A stretch of DNA of 64,000 bases from Cephalopachus bancanus (GCA_027257055.1 JAPVLO010000182.1:1054001-1118000); one strand, 5' to 3'. Shown: positions 12,930-25,155, counted from the stretch's first letter. Translations and numbers: made by a program. Notes: generated from the letters alone by a model not told the origin.

Positions 12930-14290
12930 CTGCCCCAGAAGGCATGCGGATTCAGACCCGAGCTTTCTTGGATTTATCTGGTCTGATGCCAATGGCTTCC
13001 ACGATGCCACTCCCTCCACCTTCCATCTGCCCCCTGAGCTACCTCAGTATGAATAGATCTGAAAAAATCTCGCTGTTAGAAAACGTTTCTTCATTTCCCC
13101 TTCATTACTCGGAAGCATGCCCTTGTGGAGCCCTCTGGAAATTCCTTCTTCTTGTGGTATTTACCAGTTATTTTTGTGATTTTTACTTCAGCAAACCTCA
13201 GTATCTACCATGTTGCTTTCAAAGTGAAAATAAGCATCAATCTCAGTCAAGGTTAAAGCCAAAACAGAAAAGCTCACTTCTGTAGCAGAACAAAAACTCA
13301 TCAGACTCCTAGCCTAATTTCCTTAACTCTTAAGGTATGGCTTTAGCTTTTTCAGTGTATAATGGCAACAAACAGCATGGCTTCTCTCTCTCTATCTGTA
13401 AAATAGGAATTGTATTATGTCTTTCCCATTTACTTTACAGAAGTCTCACGGGAACAAGAGTTACATGATTAATGACTCAAAGCTCGTGCACAAACACCAA
13501 ATGCTTAATAAAAATAATCCCTCATTGCCGCAGTGATAGGCACCAGTGACCTGATGCAAAACCTTGACTGAGATTGTAGGCAATTCAGATAAACTTTGGG
13601 CCCCGTCCATGAATCCAGGCTTCTTTTCCCCTTGTGAGGAGAGTCTGGGCTTGGATGCCTCCACATCCTTCGCTGACAGGCTCCCTGGGCATGGCCCTCC
13701 CAGCTCAAACACGAGCAATGTGAAATCTGGCTGGCCGGTTGTGGGGAGCAACACGTGGGAAACTGTGAAATGTGCCTTCGTGAGTGCAATGTCATCTTGT
13801 GCTCTCTTTTCCAGGGCGCCTGCCTGCTCAGCCTGCATCGCAACATTATGCAGAAAACGATTTGAGACCCAAACTCAGTATTTCATCTCGTTTAGGCCCT
13901 TTCAAAGAGAAGCCCCTGCATAACTCTGTAAAGGGTCTCCAAGTCAAACATGCCTCCTGTCATGACTGAAAGGACTGGGGTGTGCTTGAAGAGAAAACAC
14001 GTCTCTGTTGATAGAAACTTGTAGTGGCTACTTGAAAAGGAAGCAAGGAATGAATGCTGGCTGGCTTTTAGTCTATTTTGCCCATTGGCCATAATCTACT
14101 TCTGGTCTTCAGGTGTGATACAGCCACACGAAACCACCCTGGACGTGAATGTGATTCCTGAGTAACTTCAGGAAACTCATGCATAATTACTCTACAACTC
14201 TAACGCATACTCAAGTGTCTTATCTTAAAATGACTTTCTTTTTATACTCTTCTCTAAGAGAACGAAAGACTAAATAAGGGGGTTCTTGTT
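12930..14290. other. Unassigned DNA
   Basis: No gene or repeat is recognised. Overlapping frames on both strands at 13,460-13,920 (113-125 codons) are mirror images of one moderately GC-rich stretch. None has flanking splice sites I would trust or a recognisable domain. Confidence 0.4.

Positions 14291-14292
<2 letters not shown>

Positions 14293-14345
<53 letters not shown>
14293..14345. repeat. (CA)n microsatellite
   Basis: Uninterrupted AC dinucleotide, about 26 units. Confidence 0.98.
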
Positions 14346-14348
<3 letters not shown>

Positions 14349-14394
14349 CCACTGAGCTTTATTATGCTTCATGGTAACAGAAGACAAAACAACA

Positions 14395-14765
14395 TGAAGA
14401 GCCTAGGTTGGAACCAGACAGATCTGGGTTTGGAATCCCAGTAGAACCAGTCACTAGCTGTGGAATCTTGAGAATGTTATTTCATTTCCCTGAATCTATT
14501 TCCTCGTCTATAAAGAGGGACTAAGACTGTACAGATAGAGAAACTGAAGCAATGTTTGCCAGCGTTACGTGCTGTAACAGCAAAAGCCATACATTTAAAT
14601 GTGGTGTTTGATGAGTTTTTATTCCGCTACAGAAGCAAGGAGTTTGATGAGTTTCTGCTGCACCACCGAAGCAACAGTGAGGACTGAATTAGATATTAGA
14701 TACAAAGTACCTGGCAGAGCACCTAAGTTATACTGGACAATAGGTACAGAATAGCTATAAGAATC
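14395..14765 (+). mobile_element. MIR SINE relic, split
   Basis: Tracks forward MIR: TGGGTTTGGAATCCCAGT, CACTAGCTGTGGAATCTTG, then ATTTCCTCGTCTATAAAG. A tail-like part (GTACCTGGCAGAGCACCTAA) resumes at about 14,708 after an interruption. Confidence 0.65.
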
Positions 14766-15234
14766 ATAATAATGAAAATAACAGTATATTTCTGGATGAC
14801 AAACAAGTCTATTTTAGAAAACCAACAAGGAGTCTTTGAGGAACTATGTGCTAGGCATTATGGGAAAGGGAAATGCAATGACTTACATAAAATGAAAACT
14901 ACCTTCAAAGATCTGACCATCTAGTTTTACTTTTTAGAATGTTAGTAAAGATCTGTTTATGTATTCTCTGATTTTGCTTAAAATATATGCCAATCATGTA
15001 TTTCAAGGCTGTAACTGATACACCACAATATATGAATTCATCAAAAACATTGCCTTCTATAAAATCGCATGTTAAAATAAAACAGAATGGGAAAAAAATA
15101 TCCAACTTTGTAACCAATGTACTAACAAAAACAGTAATTAATACCTGGGAGATAACTTGAACAGTCCAGAAAAGCAGATCAGCCACAGTTTGCCTTAAGG
15201 CATATTTAAAAATTGCGTAAGAACAATAATATGA

Positions 15235-15530
15235 GACTTCTACTTCTAACCAAGATGGAATGAGAGACTGTTTTACCCTCTCATGTAAAACAATTTAAAG
15301 AACCTGGATAGCTTTCAAGATATTGGAAATAAGTCACAAAGGACAATGATCTGTGAGTAATGGAAACAAATGAGGTGAGTTTTAGAATTTCTCTGCTTGC
15401 AGTTTTGAGAGAGTTTCCAGGTCATGCCTCACTGAGGGGAACTCTGGTGGAACCCAGGGGTCTCCCTGAGGTGAGAAGATGATGCTGGGAGTCCAGGTAA
15501 GCCAACATGCCTAAGGTTCTCAGAGCAGAG

Positions 15531-15589
<59 letters not shown>

Positions 15590-18500
15590 GGGAGAGGGGG
15601 AGGGGGAAGGGGGAGGGGGAAGGGGGAGGGAGAGAGAGACCTTGACCTCCTGAGATCCACAGCAGGGGTTCCTTGTAAGGTTTTGGTTGAGAACTGATCA
15701 AGCATGTGAGACTGGAAATTACCTGAGACCACGGAACAAACCATCTTAAAAAATAAGAACAAATTATCCCAAGGCTCTCACAGGGCCAGCAATAGTGTTT
15801 ATTTTAATCATCCAGAGTGGAAAACCTTATAATCTAAGGGGCTGAGTTTAGTAATAAGAAGGTTGTTGCCTTACTAGTGGGGAAAAATTAAGCCTAGGCT
15901 AAATGTTGCTCTGGGTCTGCCATACAAAGCCTAAAATCAAAAAGTATCAAATTGTTTCCAAATAACCTGACCACCTTCCAGAACAAAGTATAAGAATACA
16001 TTTAATTAAAAAATAATCAAGTATCCCTCATGATAAAATTTATAATGGTGTGCATCATCTAATAAAAATTACCACCCATGCAAAATAAAACTCATGATGA
16101 TGAGGAGAATAAATAAATAAAACTAAAGAAAACCCATAGATGAGAGCATTAATAAACAAATGTAGTTATGATAATTGCATCCCATATGCTCAACAAACTA
16201 AAGAAAGATTTAACGTTTTAAGTGAAGATAAGGAAGATGTTTTTAAAAAGTAAATGTCTACAAATGAAAGCTAAAAGGTCTGAAATGAAAAATATACTAA
16301 AAAGGATAAATATCAGATTAGACATCACAGAAGGAAAGCTAAGTGAACCTGAAAACATACCAATAGAAACTACTCAAAATGAAGCACAAAATATTTTTTT
16401 TAAAAAAGACTAATCAAAAAAATCAACACAGCATCACTGTCACTAAAAGAAAGGAGACAAGGGGGAAGGTACAAAATATTTGAAGAAATTATGACTGAAA
16501 TATTTCCAAATTTGAAGAAAAATATCAACTCATAGATTTGAAAAACTCGGTAGACTCCAAACACAAGATACATTTTAAAAAATGAGAAAATCAAGACACA
16601 TTGTAATGAAATTGCTTAAAACTAACGATAAAGGGAAAATCTTAAAGGAAGCCTGAGAAAAATAACACTTCTCATATAAAAAAAATATTAAGGCTGACTT
16701 AGATTTCTTGCCCGACACGATGCAAGCAAGAAGATGGTGTAGCAATATCTTTAAATCACTCAGAGAAAGACCAGCATTACCTTGATACCAAAGTCAGACA
16801 AGGACACTACAAGAAAAAAGGATTATAAGTCAAATCTTTGATGAACATCGATGCAAAAATCCTCAACAAAATACTAGCAAACCAAATTAAACAGCACATT
16901 AAAAGAATCACTTACCATGATTGTGTGAGATTCATGCCTGAGATAAAAAGATGGTTCAACACATGTAAGTCAATAAATATGACATACCAGATTAATAAAA
17001 TGAAAGAAAAAACCATATGACGAGCTCAATAGATGCAGAAAAGCTCATTACATGTAAACTAAAAATACAATGAAAACATATAAAAAGACATAGCCATATT
17101 TCCCCCTTTTTTAAAAAAAAAAAATCCACATTGGAAATGAAGTTAAATTGTCTCTGTTTGCAGATGACATGATCCAATATATAGAAAACTCTAAAGATGT
17201 CATTAAAGACGTTGAAATTATAAATAAATTCAGTAAATTGCAGATTACAAAATCAACAAAAGCCGGTAGCATTTTCATACACTAATAATGAATGATTTGA
17301 GAAAGAAATCAAGAAAATAATCCTAATTACAACAGTTACAAAAGACATTTAGGAATAAATTTAACCAGGGAGGTACACTGAAAACCACAAAAAAATTGAT
17401 GAAAGAAATTGAAGAAGGCATTAATAAATGGAAAGATAGTTCATGTTCATTGATTAGAATAATTCATATTACTACCTAAGACAATCTATAAATCCAACAT
17501 GATCCCTGTCAAAATTCTAATGCCATTTTCCACAGAAACAACAAAAAAAAAATCCTAAAATTTGTTTGGAACAACAAAAGACAAACAGGCAAAACAGTTC
17601 AGAGCAAAAAGAATAAAGCTTGAGCCATCACACTACCTGACTTCAAAAAAACTCCCCAAAACAAAAACAAAACAAAACAAAAAAAAGGAAAGAAAACAAC
17701 CAAAAAAACTCTCCCCCAAAACAGACAAAAAAAAACAAACAAACAACAACAACAACAAAAACCTACTACAAATCTATAGTAATCAAAAAAGCATGGTACT
17801 AGTATAAAAATGGACATATAGAAAAACTAGATAGAAAAGAGAGCCCAGAAATAAATGCACACATTTATGGTAAATTGATTTTCAACATAGATGCCAAGAA
17901 TTAACAATAGAGAAAGGACAGTCTCCTCAATAAGTGGTGCTGGAGCATCTGGCTATTCACCAGCAGAAGATCTGATAAGGGCTATTCACCCTTGTACATC
18001 TGATAAGGAGTTAATATCTAAAATATACAAGTAATTCAAACAGTTCTATAAAAAAGTCAAATAATCTGATTAGAAATGGGCAAAGATCTTGGATATTTCT
18101 TTTAAAATGCCATACAAATGGTCAATAGGTATATGAAAAATGTTCAACATCACTAATCATTAAATTAAACCACAATTAAAACCACAATGAAATATTACCT
18201 CATACCTTTCAGAATGACTATTATCAAAAGGCCAAAAAATAAATGTCGGTGAAGATGTAGAAAAAAATGGAACACTTGTATATTGTTGGTGGGAATAAAA
18301 ATTAGTACTACCACTATGGAAAACTGTATGGAGGCTCTTCACAAAACTAAAAGTAAAATTACCATATGACCCAGCAATCCAACTTCTGGATATTTATCCA
18401 AAAGATTTTAAATGAGTATGTTGAAGAGATGTCTGCACTCCCATGTTCTTTGCAGCATTATTCATAACAGCCAAGTTTACAACTGGTCTACATGTCAATC

Positions 18501-18858
18501 GACAGTTTACTGGTTTTTTAAAAAATGAAGTATATATACACAATGGAATATTTTTTAGCCTTTAAAAAGAAAGAAACTCTGTCATTTGTGACGAGATGGA
18601 TAGAATTGGAAAACATTATGCTAAGAGAAATAAGCCAGGCACAAAAAGATACATACTGCATGTTCTCATTTATATATGAAATCTAAAACAATCAAACTCA
18701 TAGAAGAGTAGAATGGTGGTTAACAGAGGCTAGAGGGTTGGAGGAATGGGGAGACGATGGTCAAAGCCTCAAAGACTCAGGAGAACTAAGTTTTTATTTT
18801 TTGAGATTCATTGAACATCATTGTGAATATAGTTAATAATAGTGTGTTGTACATTTCA
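15235..18858 (+). mobile_element. Old L1 (L1M-like), rearranged, plus strand
   Basis: From 15,990 the text follows L1 ORF1-region sequence (CATCTAATAAAAATTACCA). A short remnant of ORF1 coiled coil is open at 16,222-16,413. At about 16,765 it jumps into ORF2 (TTGATACCAAAGTCAGACAA), indicating a large internal deletion, then runs through ORF2 to the 3' region near 18,800. A GA-rich simple repeat lies near the left end. Multiple stops and indels rule out a functional element. The left boundary is approximate. Confidence 0.75.
15533..15640. repeat. (GA)n / (GGGAGG)n purine tract
   Basis: A run of GA dinucleotides passes into GGGAGG and GGGGAAGGG units. It is all purine on the + strand, and the antisense Ser/Leu/Pro open frames across it are spurious. 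Confidence 0.95.
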
Positions 18859-18868
18859 AGAGTTAAGA

Positions 18869-19436
18869 TCACTCATAAGCCGACCTTGACCAATTATCAT
18901 AATACTGTAAGAAAGGTATTGGCAGTAGTGGGAAGCTGCCAGGGGAGTGGGGAAAAGGGGCTGGCGGTAATGGGAAACCACCTGGGGAAGGGGGGCACAC
19001 CTCATCCACAAGGGTGCCTGCATGATGAACGTCTGTATACCTAACCCTGAATAGTACTCCGCACTTTTTTTTTTTTGAGTTGGAGTCTCACTCTGTCGCC
19101 CAGACTGGAGTGCAGTGGCCACTCCCGGCCACCGCAGCCTCGACCCGCTGGGCTCCGCGATCCTTCTGCCTCAGCCTTCCAAGTAGCTGGAACTACAGGC
19201 GCGTGCTACCACGCCTGGCTAATTTTTTGATTTATTGTAGAGATGAGGTCTTGCCAAGTTGCCCAGGCGGGTCTCGAACCCGCGGGCTCAGGCAATCCAC
19301 TCACCTCAGCCTCCCAAGGCGCGGGATTACAGGCTGAGCCTCCGAGCCCGGCTATACCCTACACTTTTAAAACAAAAAAATTAAAAAAGAACAAATATGA
19401 CACAATAAACTTTATTTATTTTAAATGTAAAAAAAA
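18869..19436 (+). mobile_element. Younger L1 3' end nested in old L1, split by an Alu
   Basis: Begins ATCACTCATAAGCCGACCTT and runs through the L1 3' end TGTATACCTAACCCTGAAT to an A-rich tail. It is flanked by AGAGTTAAGA-like sequence on both sides (about 18,859 and 19,437), a plausible target duplication. An Alu sits in its last 40 bases. Confidence 0.7.
19063..19354 (-). mobile_element. Alu (dimeric), minus strand
   Basis: Poly-T then GAGTTGGAGTCTCACTCTGT through GCCTCCGAGCCCGGCT. Full dimer length with the CCACTCCCGGCCACCGCAGCC form of the right arm. Pol III-transcribed, non-coding family; the open frames across it are spurious. Confidence 0.95.
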
Positions 19437-19446
19437 GAGAGTTAAG

Positions 19447-19740
19447 AGAGTAAACTTCAAATGTTCTTAGGACAAAAAATAAGTACCGGAGATGATGGAT
19501 ATGCCAATTGGCTTGATTTAACTATTCTACTTTACGGATCATAACTTTGTATTCCATAAATATATACAACTATAGTTTGTTAATTTAAAATAATTTTTAA
19601 AAAACGAGGTCCTCATTTCACACTACAAACAGCAGCTCAAAATGAATTAAAGACTTAAACATAAGACCTCAAACTTTTAAACTGCTAGAAGAAAACATAA
19701 GAAAAAAAAAACTTCATTACATTGGTACAGGCAATGCCTT
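19447..19740 (+). mobile_element. L1 3' remnants
   Basis: The first part (to about 19,600) resumes the old L1 3' end. From 19,605 a second short ORF2-like piece (AATTAAAGACTTAAACATAA) is seen. Exact borders are uncertain. Confidence 0.5.
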
Positions 19741-19789
19741 TTTGAATACGAGGGGAGACTCCCCCAGAAAACGGAATTATTCTTTTTTT

Positions 19790-20590
19790 AAAATGAAGGG
19801 TGGGACTCTTGCAGTACCCCTGCTAGGTAAGTGTTCTAGGAAGCCACCAACATCAGTGTACCAGCTAGCATTGTTGTGAGACACTGTGTTCAGCTTCGGT
19901 GAACTTTGTTTGGAGATTCTTTCAACACTTTTGCCCATTTCATGATAGGTGATTTATCAGTGCACCTTCCACATTGCGTTGAGCATTCAGCAGTTTTTGA
20001 CCAAAAACAGCATGATCCCTGTGGCTCCACCTTCCCTATTCACCCGATCTTGCCAAAAAAGTCCTCAAAGGTGGGAGACTGAGGTGAGTGGATTGCCTGA
20101 GCCTGCAGGTTCGAGACCCTCCTGGGCAACTTGGCGAGACTTCATCTCTACAATAATAATAATAATAAAAACTAACTGGGTGTGGTAGTTCGCGCCTGTA
20201 ATTCCAGCTACTGGGAAGGCTGAGGCGGAAGGATCGCCGGAGCCCGGCAGGCGAGGCTGCGGTGGCAGGGAGCGGCCGCTGCACTCCAGTCTGGGCGACA
20301 GAGTGAGACTCCAACTCAAACAAACAAACAAACAAACAAACAAACAAAAAAGTCCTCAAAGGGAAATGTTTTGTCAATGTGGATGAAGTGAAGTGAAACA
20401 AAAAACGACAGAAGCACAAAAGGCATCAAAATTGATGAGTTTAAAAACTGTTTTAACAGTAGAAAAAGCATCTCAGTAGGTGTATTGCATCACATGGAAG
20501 GTGATAAAGTTTAAACATGTAGGAATAAATACATAATTTTTTATAAATAAATTTCATTTTTTGGAGGGTCTCCTGTCATATATACATTTT
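19790..20590 (+). mobile_element. Mariner-type DNA transposon relic
   Basis: Frames here resemble the C-terminal half of a DD34D mariner transposase. HIALSIQQFLTKNSM (from about 19,968) lies in one frame. Codons for PYSPDLA, which hold the third catalytic Asp of the family, lie at 20,034-20,054 in another frame. After the Alu, a third segment includes a KGKCFVNVDE-like piece, and HHMEGDKV near 20,490. At least two frameshifts and the Alu insertion make it non-functional. The 5' half and both terminal inverted repeats were not identified. Confidence 0.7.
20071..20344 (+). mobile_element. 5'-truncated Alu inside the mariner relic
   Basis: Starts GTGGGAGACTGAGGTGAG, lacking about 40 bases of the left arm, and ends in an (AAAC)n tail. 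It is flanked by a perfect 17-base duplication CAAAAAAGTCCTCAAAG (20,054-20,070 and 20,345-20,361). The middle carries a short (ATA)n variation. Confidence 0.95.
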
Positions 20591-20604
20591 CTACTTGTCA
20601 ATTT

Positions 20605-21140
20605 TTAAAAAAGGAATTAAAAAAATAAACACTAAACTAGAATTCTTCAGTCCACAAAACATCTTTCAAAATGACTTCTTAAGACACATTGACCAAAAAC
20701 AAAAGATTATCTACAACAATTTCAATAGACAGAGAAAGCCATTTAACAAAAGCAATATTCATTTCTTATTTTTAAAAAATCTCAGCAAACTAAGAACAGA
20801 AGAATACATTCTCAATTTAATAAATAGCATCTGCAAACAAGACAAAACAAAACAAAACCACAGCTAATAATATATTTAATGGTAAAAGATTAAATGCTTT
20901 TTCTCTAGGACTAGGAATAAGTCAAGAATGTCTGCTTCATCACACCTATTCAACATTATACTATAGTTTTGTGTCGGTACAGTAGAGAAGCAATAAATAG
21001 CTTTCATATTAGGACTAAAAAAGTGTTTTTTATTCACAGATGACAGGACCATCTATACAGAAAGTCTTAGGAAAGCTATAAAAGAGTCACTAGAACTAAT
21101 TAGTGAGGGCCATAAAGTTGCAGGAAACAAGATCAATATA
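20605..21140 (+). mobile_element. Old L1 ORF2 region, segment 1
   Basis: Forward L1 ORF2-like sequence including TATTAGTGAGGGC.. and the TATACACAAG-type context near 21,125-21,140. It contains stops and is interrupted by a nested L1. Confidence 0.65.
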
Positions 21141-21556
21141 CACTGGACTGAATTAAAAAATGTGGTGGATATATATTTTTAAAAATTATACACATGGAGT
21201 ATTACACAGTCACGAAGAAGAACAAAATCACGGACTTCGCAGCAACTTGGATGAATTCAAAGTCTTAATATTGACGTATCACAGAAACAAAGAACTGAGC
21301 ACCACATGTTCTCACTCATAAGCAAACCCTAAACGTTTACCATAATACTATACGAAAGGGATTGGCAGTAGCCAGAAACTGCTGGGGGGGGCATAATATT
21401 AACAAGGGCCCCTGATCTCAAGCCAGGCAAAGTGGGGACCAAAGGGAGGCTCAGACTTGACCTGTATGATGGCCACTTGTATACCTAATCCTGAATTGTA
21501 CCCCACATCTTTAAAATAAAAAGTGAAAATTTAAAAAATAAATAAAAATGTGAAGA
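21141..21556 (+). mobile_element. 5'-truncated L1 3' end nested in older L1
   Basis: Runs from GTGGTGGATATATATTT through the AGCAACTTGGATGAATTC and AACAAAGAACTGAGC motifs to TACCTAATCCTGAATTGT and an A-rich tail. GATCAATAT occurs at both edges (21,131 and 21,569), a plausible target duplication. Confidence 0.75.
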
Positions 21557-21960
21557 TTTAAAAACAAAACAAAAAAGATCAATATCCAAAAATTGATTTT
21601 ATTTCTATACACTAGAAACAGTTAGAAATTGAAATTTAGAAAACAATTTACAATAGCACGATATATAAGACAGGGATAAACCTGACAAAAGATGTTCAAC
21701 ATTTGCAAATTACGAAACATGGCCGACAGAAATGAAAGAACACCTGAATAAACCAAGGGACACACTGCACTCATGGATCAGAAGACTCGGCATTGGTGAA
21801 CGTCAAGCTTCCCAGGTTGACCCATGGATTCACTGCCTTTCCGATCAAAATCTGTGCATCTTTTTGGAGAAGTTGACAAGCTGATTCTAATGCCCCTACA
21901 AATTTGGAGAGGCCCTGGAATGCCCAGCACACTTTGCAAAAGCAGAACAGAACCAGAGAA
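21557..21960 (+). mobile_element. Old L1 ORF2 region, segment 2
   Basis: Continues the older L1 with TTTCTATACACTAGAAACAG and then ORF2 text (GGAGAGGCCCTGGAATGCCC at about 21,906). It ends where GC content rises abruptly. Confidence 0.6.
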
Positions 21961-21964
21961 CTTA

Positions 21965-22505
21965 CGCTGCCTGACGGAGAGACACGAGAGGTGCTGTAAT
22001 CCCGAGGGTGTGGTGCTCGCCCCTCGAGCCGAGAGCTGCTGCTCCCTGTCACGGCGGCTTAGACAGGGGCGCGCACGGCAAGCGGACCCCGGCGCCTTTG
22101 GGGGCCGTGGCTGGCCCCTCAGCGTGAGCTTGGAGGCCCCACCTCCCTGTGGCCCGTCCCCGGCCGAAGTCGGGCCAGGGCCCCGCGGAGGCCGGGCCAG
22201 GGCCCCGGGGAGGCCGGCGACAGGAGCGCGGCCAGCGCCCAGGTCCCAGCCGGTGCAGCCGCCGCCGCTCCCCCGCGGGCCGAGGCGTGGGGGCCCGCGC
22301 CGCGCCCGCGCCCACCCGACCCGGATCCGAAGGCGGAGGAGATTGCAGCCAGCAGGTGCCGCCGGCCGGCGGCCGAGCAGGTCGCCGACTCCAGGATCCG
22401 GTTCCCGCGGCCCCACCGTGTCCTGCGTCGCCAGCCCAAGCCGCGCTTCACCACCAAGAGGCCCAGCACCTTCTTCTAGGGCCTCCGGGCCCCCAATAAG
22501 CCCCA
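21965..22505 (+). other. Anomalous GC-rich insert in L1, possible retrocopy
   Basis: About 540 bases of very high GC content lie inside an AT-rich L1 (L1 text ends near 21,960 and resumes near 22,515). A + strand frame with no stop from about 22,063 to the TAG at 22,480 is Pro/Ala/Arg-rich upstream. It ends less repetitively: [14 protein letters not shown] (about 22,393-22,434) then [14 protein letters not shown] and a stop. AATAAG follows at 22,494. That is compatible with a 5'-truncated processed copy of a GC-rich mRNA, but there is no poly-A tail, no target duplication was found, and I do not recognise the protein. Overlapping frames on both strands are equally open because the DNA is so GC-rich. 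It may instead be transduced or rearranged CpG-island DNA. Confidence 0.35.
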
Positions 22506-22509
22506 GAAC

Positions 22510-22800
22510 ACCCGGGGGAGAAGAAAAGATACTGTGGTATTGAAGAGTGAGCAGAATAGAGAATCCAGAAAAAGATTCACACACGATCCGCTGATTTTTG
22601 ACGAAGAGCAAAGGCAATTGAGATAGGGTAGTCTTTCAATGAATGGCCCTGGACCAAGTATATATTAATATGCAAGAAAATGAACTTTGATTCACAATTC
22701 ACACCATACACCGAAAGATAACTCAGTATGAATTATACACCTAAATGTAAAACCTAAAATCACAAAACTTCAAGTTATTTACTCAGACCTTTAAGCTACG
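22510..22800 (+). mobile_element. Old L1 ORF2 region, segment 3
   Basis: Resumes L1 after the GC-rich block: AAAGATACTGTGGTATTG and then ATCCGCTGATTTTTGACGAA. Confidence 0.65.
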
Positions 22801-22924
22801 GATATCGTGAAATTTTTACCCTAAGTACTTCACCCTAAGTATCTGAAAAATTAAGTGAATATTACTCTCTTCATGTCACTGTTATTGTACCCAATAAAGA
22901 CGGAGGCAATAGCATTACCTGATA

Positions 22925-23270
22925 CACAGCTCATATCCACGTTTCCTTAATTAACTTGTAATACCTTTTCCTGCTATTTATTTCAATATAGGATCAAATC
23001 CAGAGCTATGTGTTGCAATTAGTTTTTGTGTCTCTTTATTTCCTACACTCTAGAATAGTCTCCTCTCTCCAAGTTTTAAACGTCTTATGAAGTCGAGAGT
23101 TTTCAAAAACCTATGCCTATAGTCGTGACGGGCATCCAAAAATCTGGATTTGTCTGATTGGTTATTCATATTTGGATGCCGTACACTACGTAAGTGATAT
23201 TGTACACTCTCCATTGCATCACAGCATATACACCTAAAATCAGTCTGTTCCATTGGTAATGCTAAGTTTG
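22925..23270. mobile_element. Old L1M-type 3' UTR fragment
   Basis: ATCAAATCCAGAGCTATGTG, then TAGTTTTTGTGTCTCTTTAT and TCTGGATTTGTCTGATTGG follow the pattern of the old L1 3' UTR seen more clearly at 46,135-46,550. Confidence 0.45.
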
Positions 23271-23476
23271 AATCACGTAGTTAAGTGGCATCTGCTGAAT
23301 ATCTCCATTCAGAAGATACCTTTTTCCTTTTGTATTAATAAGCAATCTGTGAAGTAACACTGAGATGTATGAGTAATACTCTACTTTTCAATAGCAATTT
23401 ACTATTGATGGTCTTTACCTAAATCAATTATTGCACAGATAGTTGCAAAGTCATGAATTTGTAAACTTATCATTCC

Positions 23477-23526
<50 letters not shown>

Positions 23527-24229
23527 AGGCATTCTTTTGTAAAGGAGAGCTTTTCTCCTGCCTCTGCCTTTTTTTTTTTTAAGGTATCACTATAGATACT
23601 TGGATTCTTAAGGTTTAATCTGTATATCCAATTATAATTAAGTAATACTATATTATAATAATGTGTTATATGTTAAAGAATCTATGGAATTCTCAAACTG
23701 TCTCACATGTGGCCATTGGGAGCCTTGTCAAGCTCACTTCTGTGTTCTTTAGACAAGTAGTCTTTGAGCACTCCCTTGATTTCTGACACTTAATATTCGA
23801 GTTGTCAAGTGCCTTCCCTTCTCCAAATCTAGAATTGGGCATTTGCCCAAGAAGTCCTGTTCTCTTTAGTGGAGAATGATATTTAGAAACCAAGATCTAA
23901 TTTCTAGATGCGCACAGTGTTACTGGTACAGAGTTTACCATGATATCCTTTGCTTTCAGGGTTTCTCCAAATTTTCTACATTTTATATTTATATCTCTTT
24001 TCTTAGACAGGGAAAACCCAAGTTCTCAATTATCTAAACACTTTTTTTTTTCTTTTGCTGTATCCTGCAATACCAATAAAATAATTTCAGTACTCTGATA
24101 TAAGTCCTAACAACAAACCTATTAACTTTCAGATTTTATTACATATATTTTATTTCATAGACTTGTCCCATTCAGATCACTACGTCCAAAATTTACTTTC
24201 ATATTTTTACCTGAAGTGTTATCAACTTA
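23271..24229. other. Unassigned AT-rich DNA
   Basis: Nothing recognised except the CA repeat at 23,479-23,524 and short T runs. Confidence 0.5.
23479..23524. repeat. (CA)n microsatellite
   Basis: Uninterrupted AC dinucleotide, about 23 units. Confidence 0.98.
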
Positions 24230-24765
24230 ATAAGTGGCCAGGGACTTTTTCTGATTATATTCTATTTTAAATTTTGTTTCTTTTAGCCTTTCAAGTTTTT
24301 GAAATTGTAAGATATTTATGTGACTCAAAAATTCAAACTGCATTAAAAGATTTACTCAGAGAAGTCAGATTCCCATCCCTCTCTTACCCAGCTCACTGCT
24401 TCCCTCAGCCCACCTCAGGTAACGATTTTCATTTTTGATGTTTCCTTTCTATGTTTATTTTTCACAAAATATGTAAATACAGATACATATTTTTATTTCT
24501 CCTCTTGAACACAATGGAAACTTACAACACCTACTCTGTAGCACTTTGGCTTTTTTCTACTTAAGAGTACATCCAGGAGATCATATCAAGGCATAGAAGC
24601 TTTCCTCAGTTTTGTGAGGATGCATGATATTCATTGTGTGACTATACCATAGTTTACCAGTCTCCTGTGGAAGGAAACTAGTTTGTTTCCATTATTGTTT
24701 GTTCTTTGCTATCTTAAAAGTTCATGCAGTGAATAACTTTAATTATATTTTGTTTTTATTGACGT
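24230..24765 (-). mobile_element. Old L1/HAL1-type 3' region
   Basis: CACCTCAGGTAACGATTTTC, then a GGAGATCATATCAAGGC.. block, then ACTATACCATAGTTTACCAG and GTGAATAAC occur in the order of an inverted old L1 3' UTR and ORF2 end. Strongly diverged. Confidence 0.5.
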
Positions 24766-24784
24766 ATAGCTCCAGCATTACACG

Positions 24785-25155
24785 TCCATAACTGAGTTTC
24801 CTACAGCTGCCACAGAGTGGGTGGCTTAAACCACAGGGATTAATTTTTCAGTTTAGGAGACTGAATGTCTAAGACCAAGGTGCCAATAGGGTTGGTGTCT
24901 TCTTAGGTTTCCCTCCTTGGCTTATAGATGGTCAGCTTCTCCCTGTGTCTTCACAAGGCCTCTAGGTATCGTCTGTGTTCTAATCTCTTCTTGTGAAGAC
25001 TCCAGTCATATTGGATTAAGGCCCACCCAAATGATTTCAATTTGCCTTAGTTACCTCTATAAAGGCCCTATTGCTAAATAAAATCATATTCTAAGGTACT
25101 CGGGTAAGGATGTCAACATATGAATTGAACAGGGACACAATTCAGTCTAAAACAG
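24785..25155 (-). mobile_element. MaLR (MLT1-like) LTR relic
   Basis: Reverse complement of a MaLR LTR: CACAGAGTGGGTGGCTTAAA, then TCTTCTCCCTGTGTC-like text, AGTCATATTGGATTAAGGCC and ACACAATTCAGTCTAAAACA, all in order. Diverged solo LTR. Confidence 0.75.

Noticed and set aside
20034..20054. Intact mariner transposase gene
   Set aside because: Frameshifts, missing 5' half, no visible terminal repeats and an Alu insertion. Only a relic.
21778..22617. 279-codon minus-strand open frame and 239-codon plus frame
   Set aside because: Both cross the L1/GC-rich junctions and read through L1 and the GC-rich block. Overlapping frames on both strands are open only because stop codons are rare in very GC-rich DNA.
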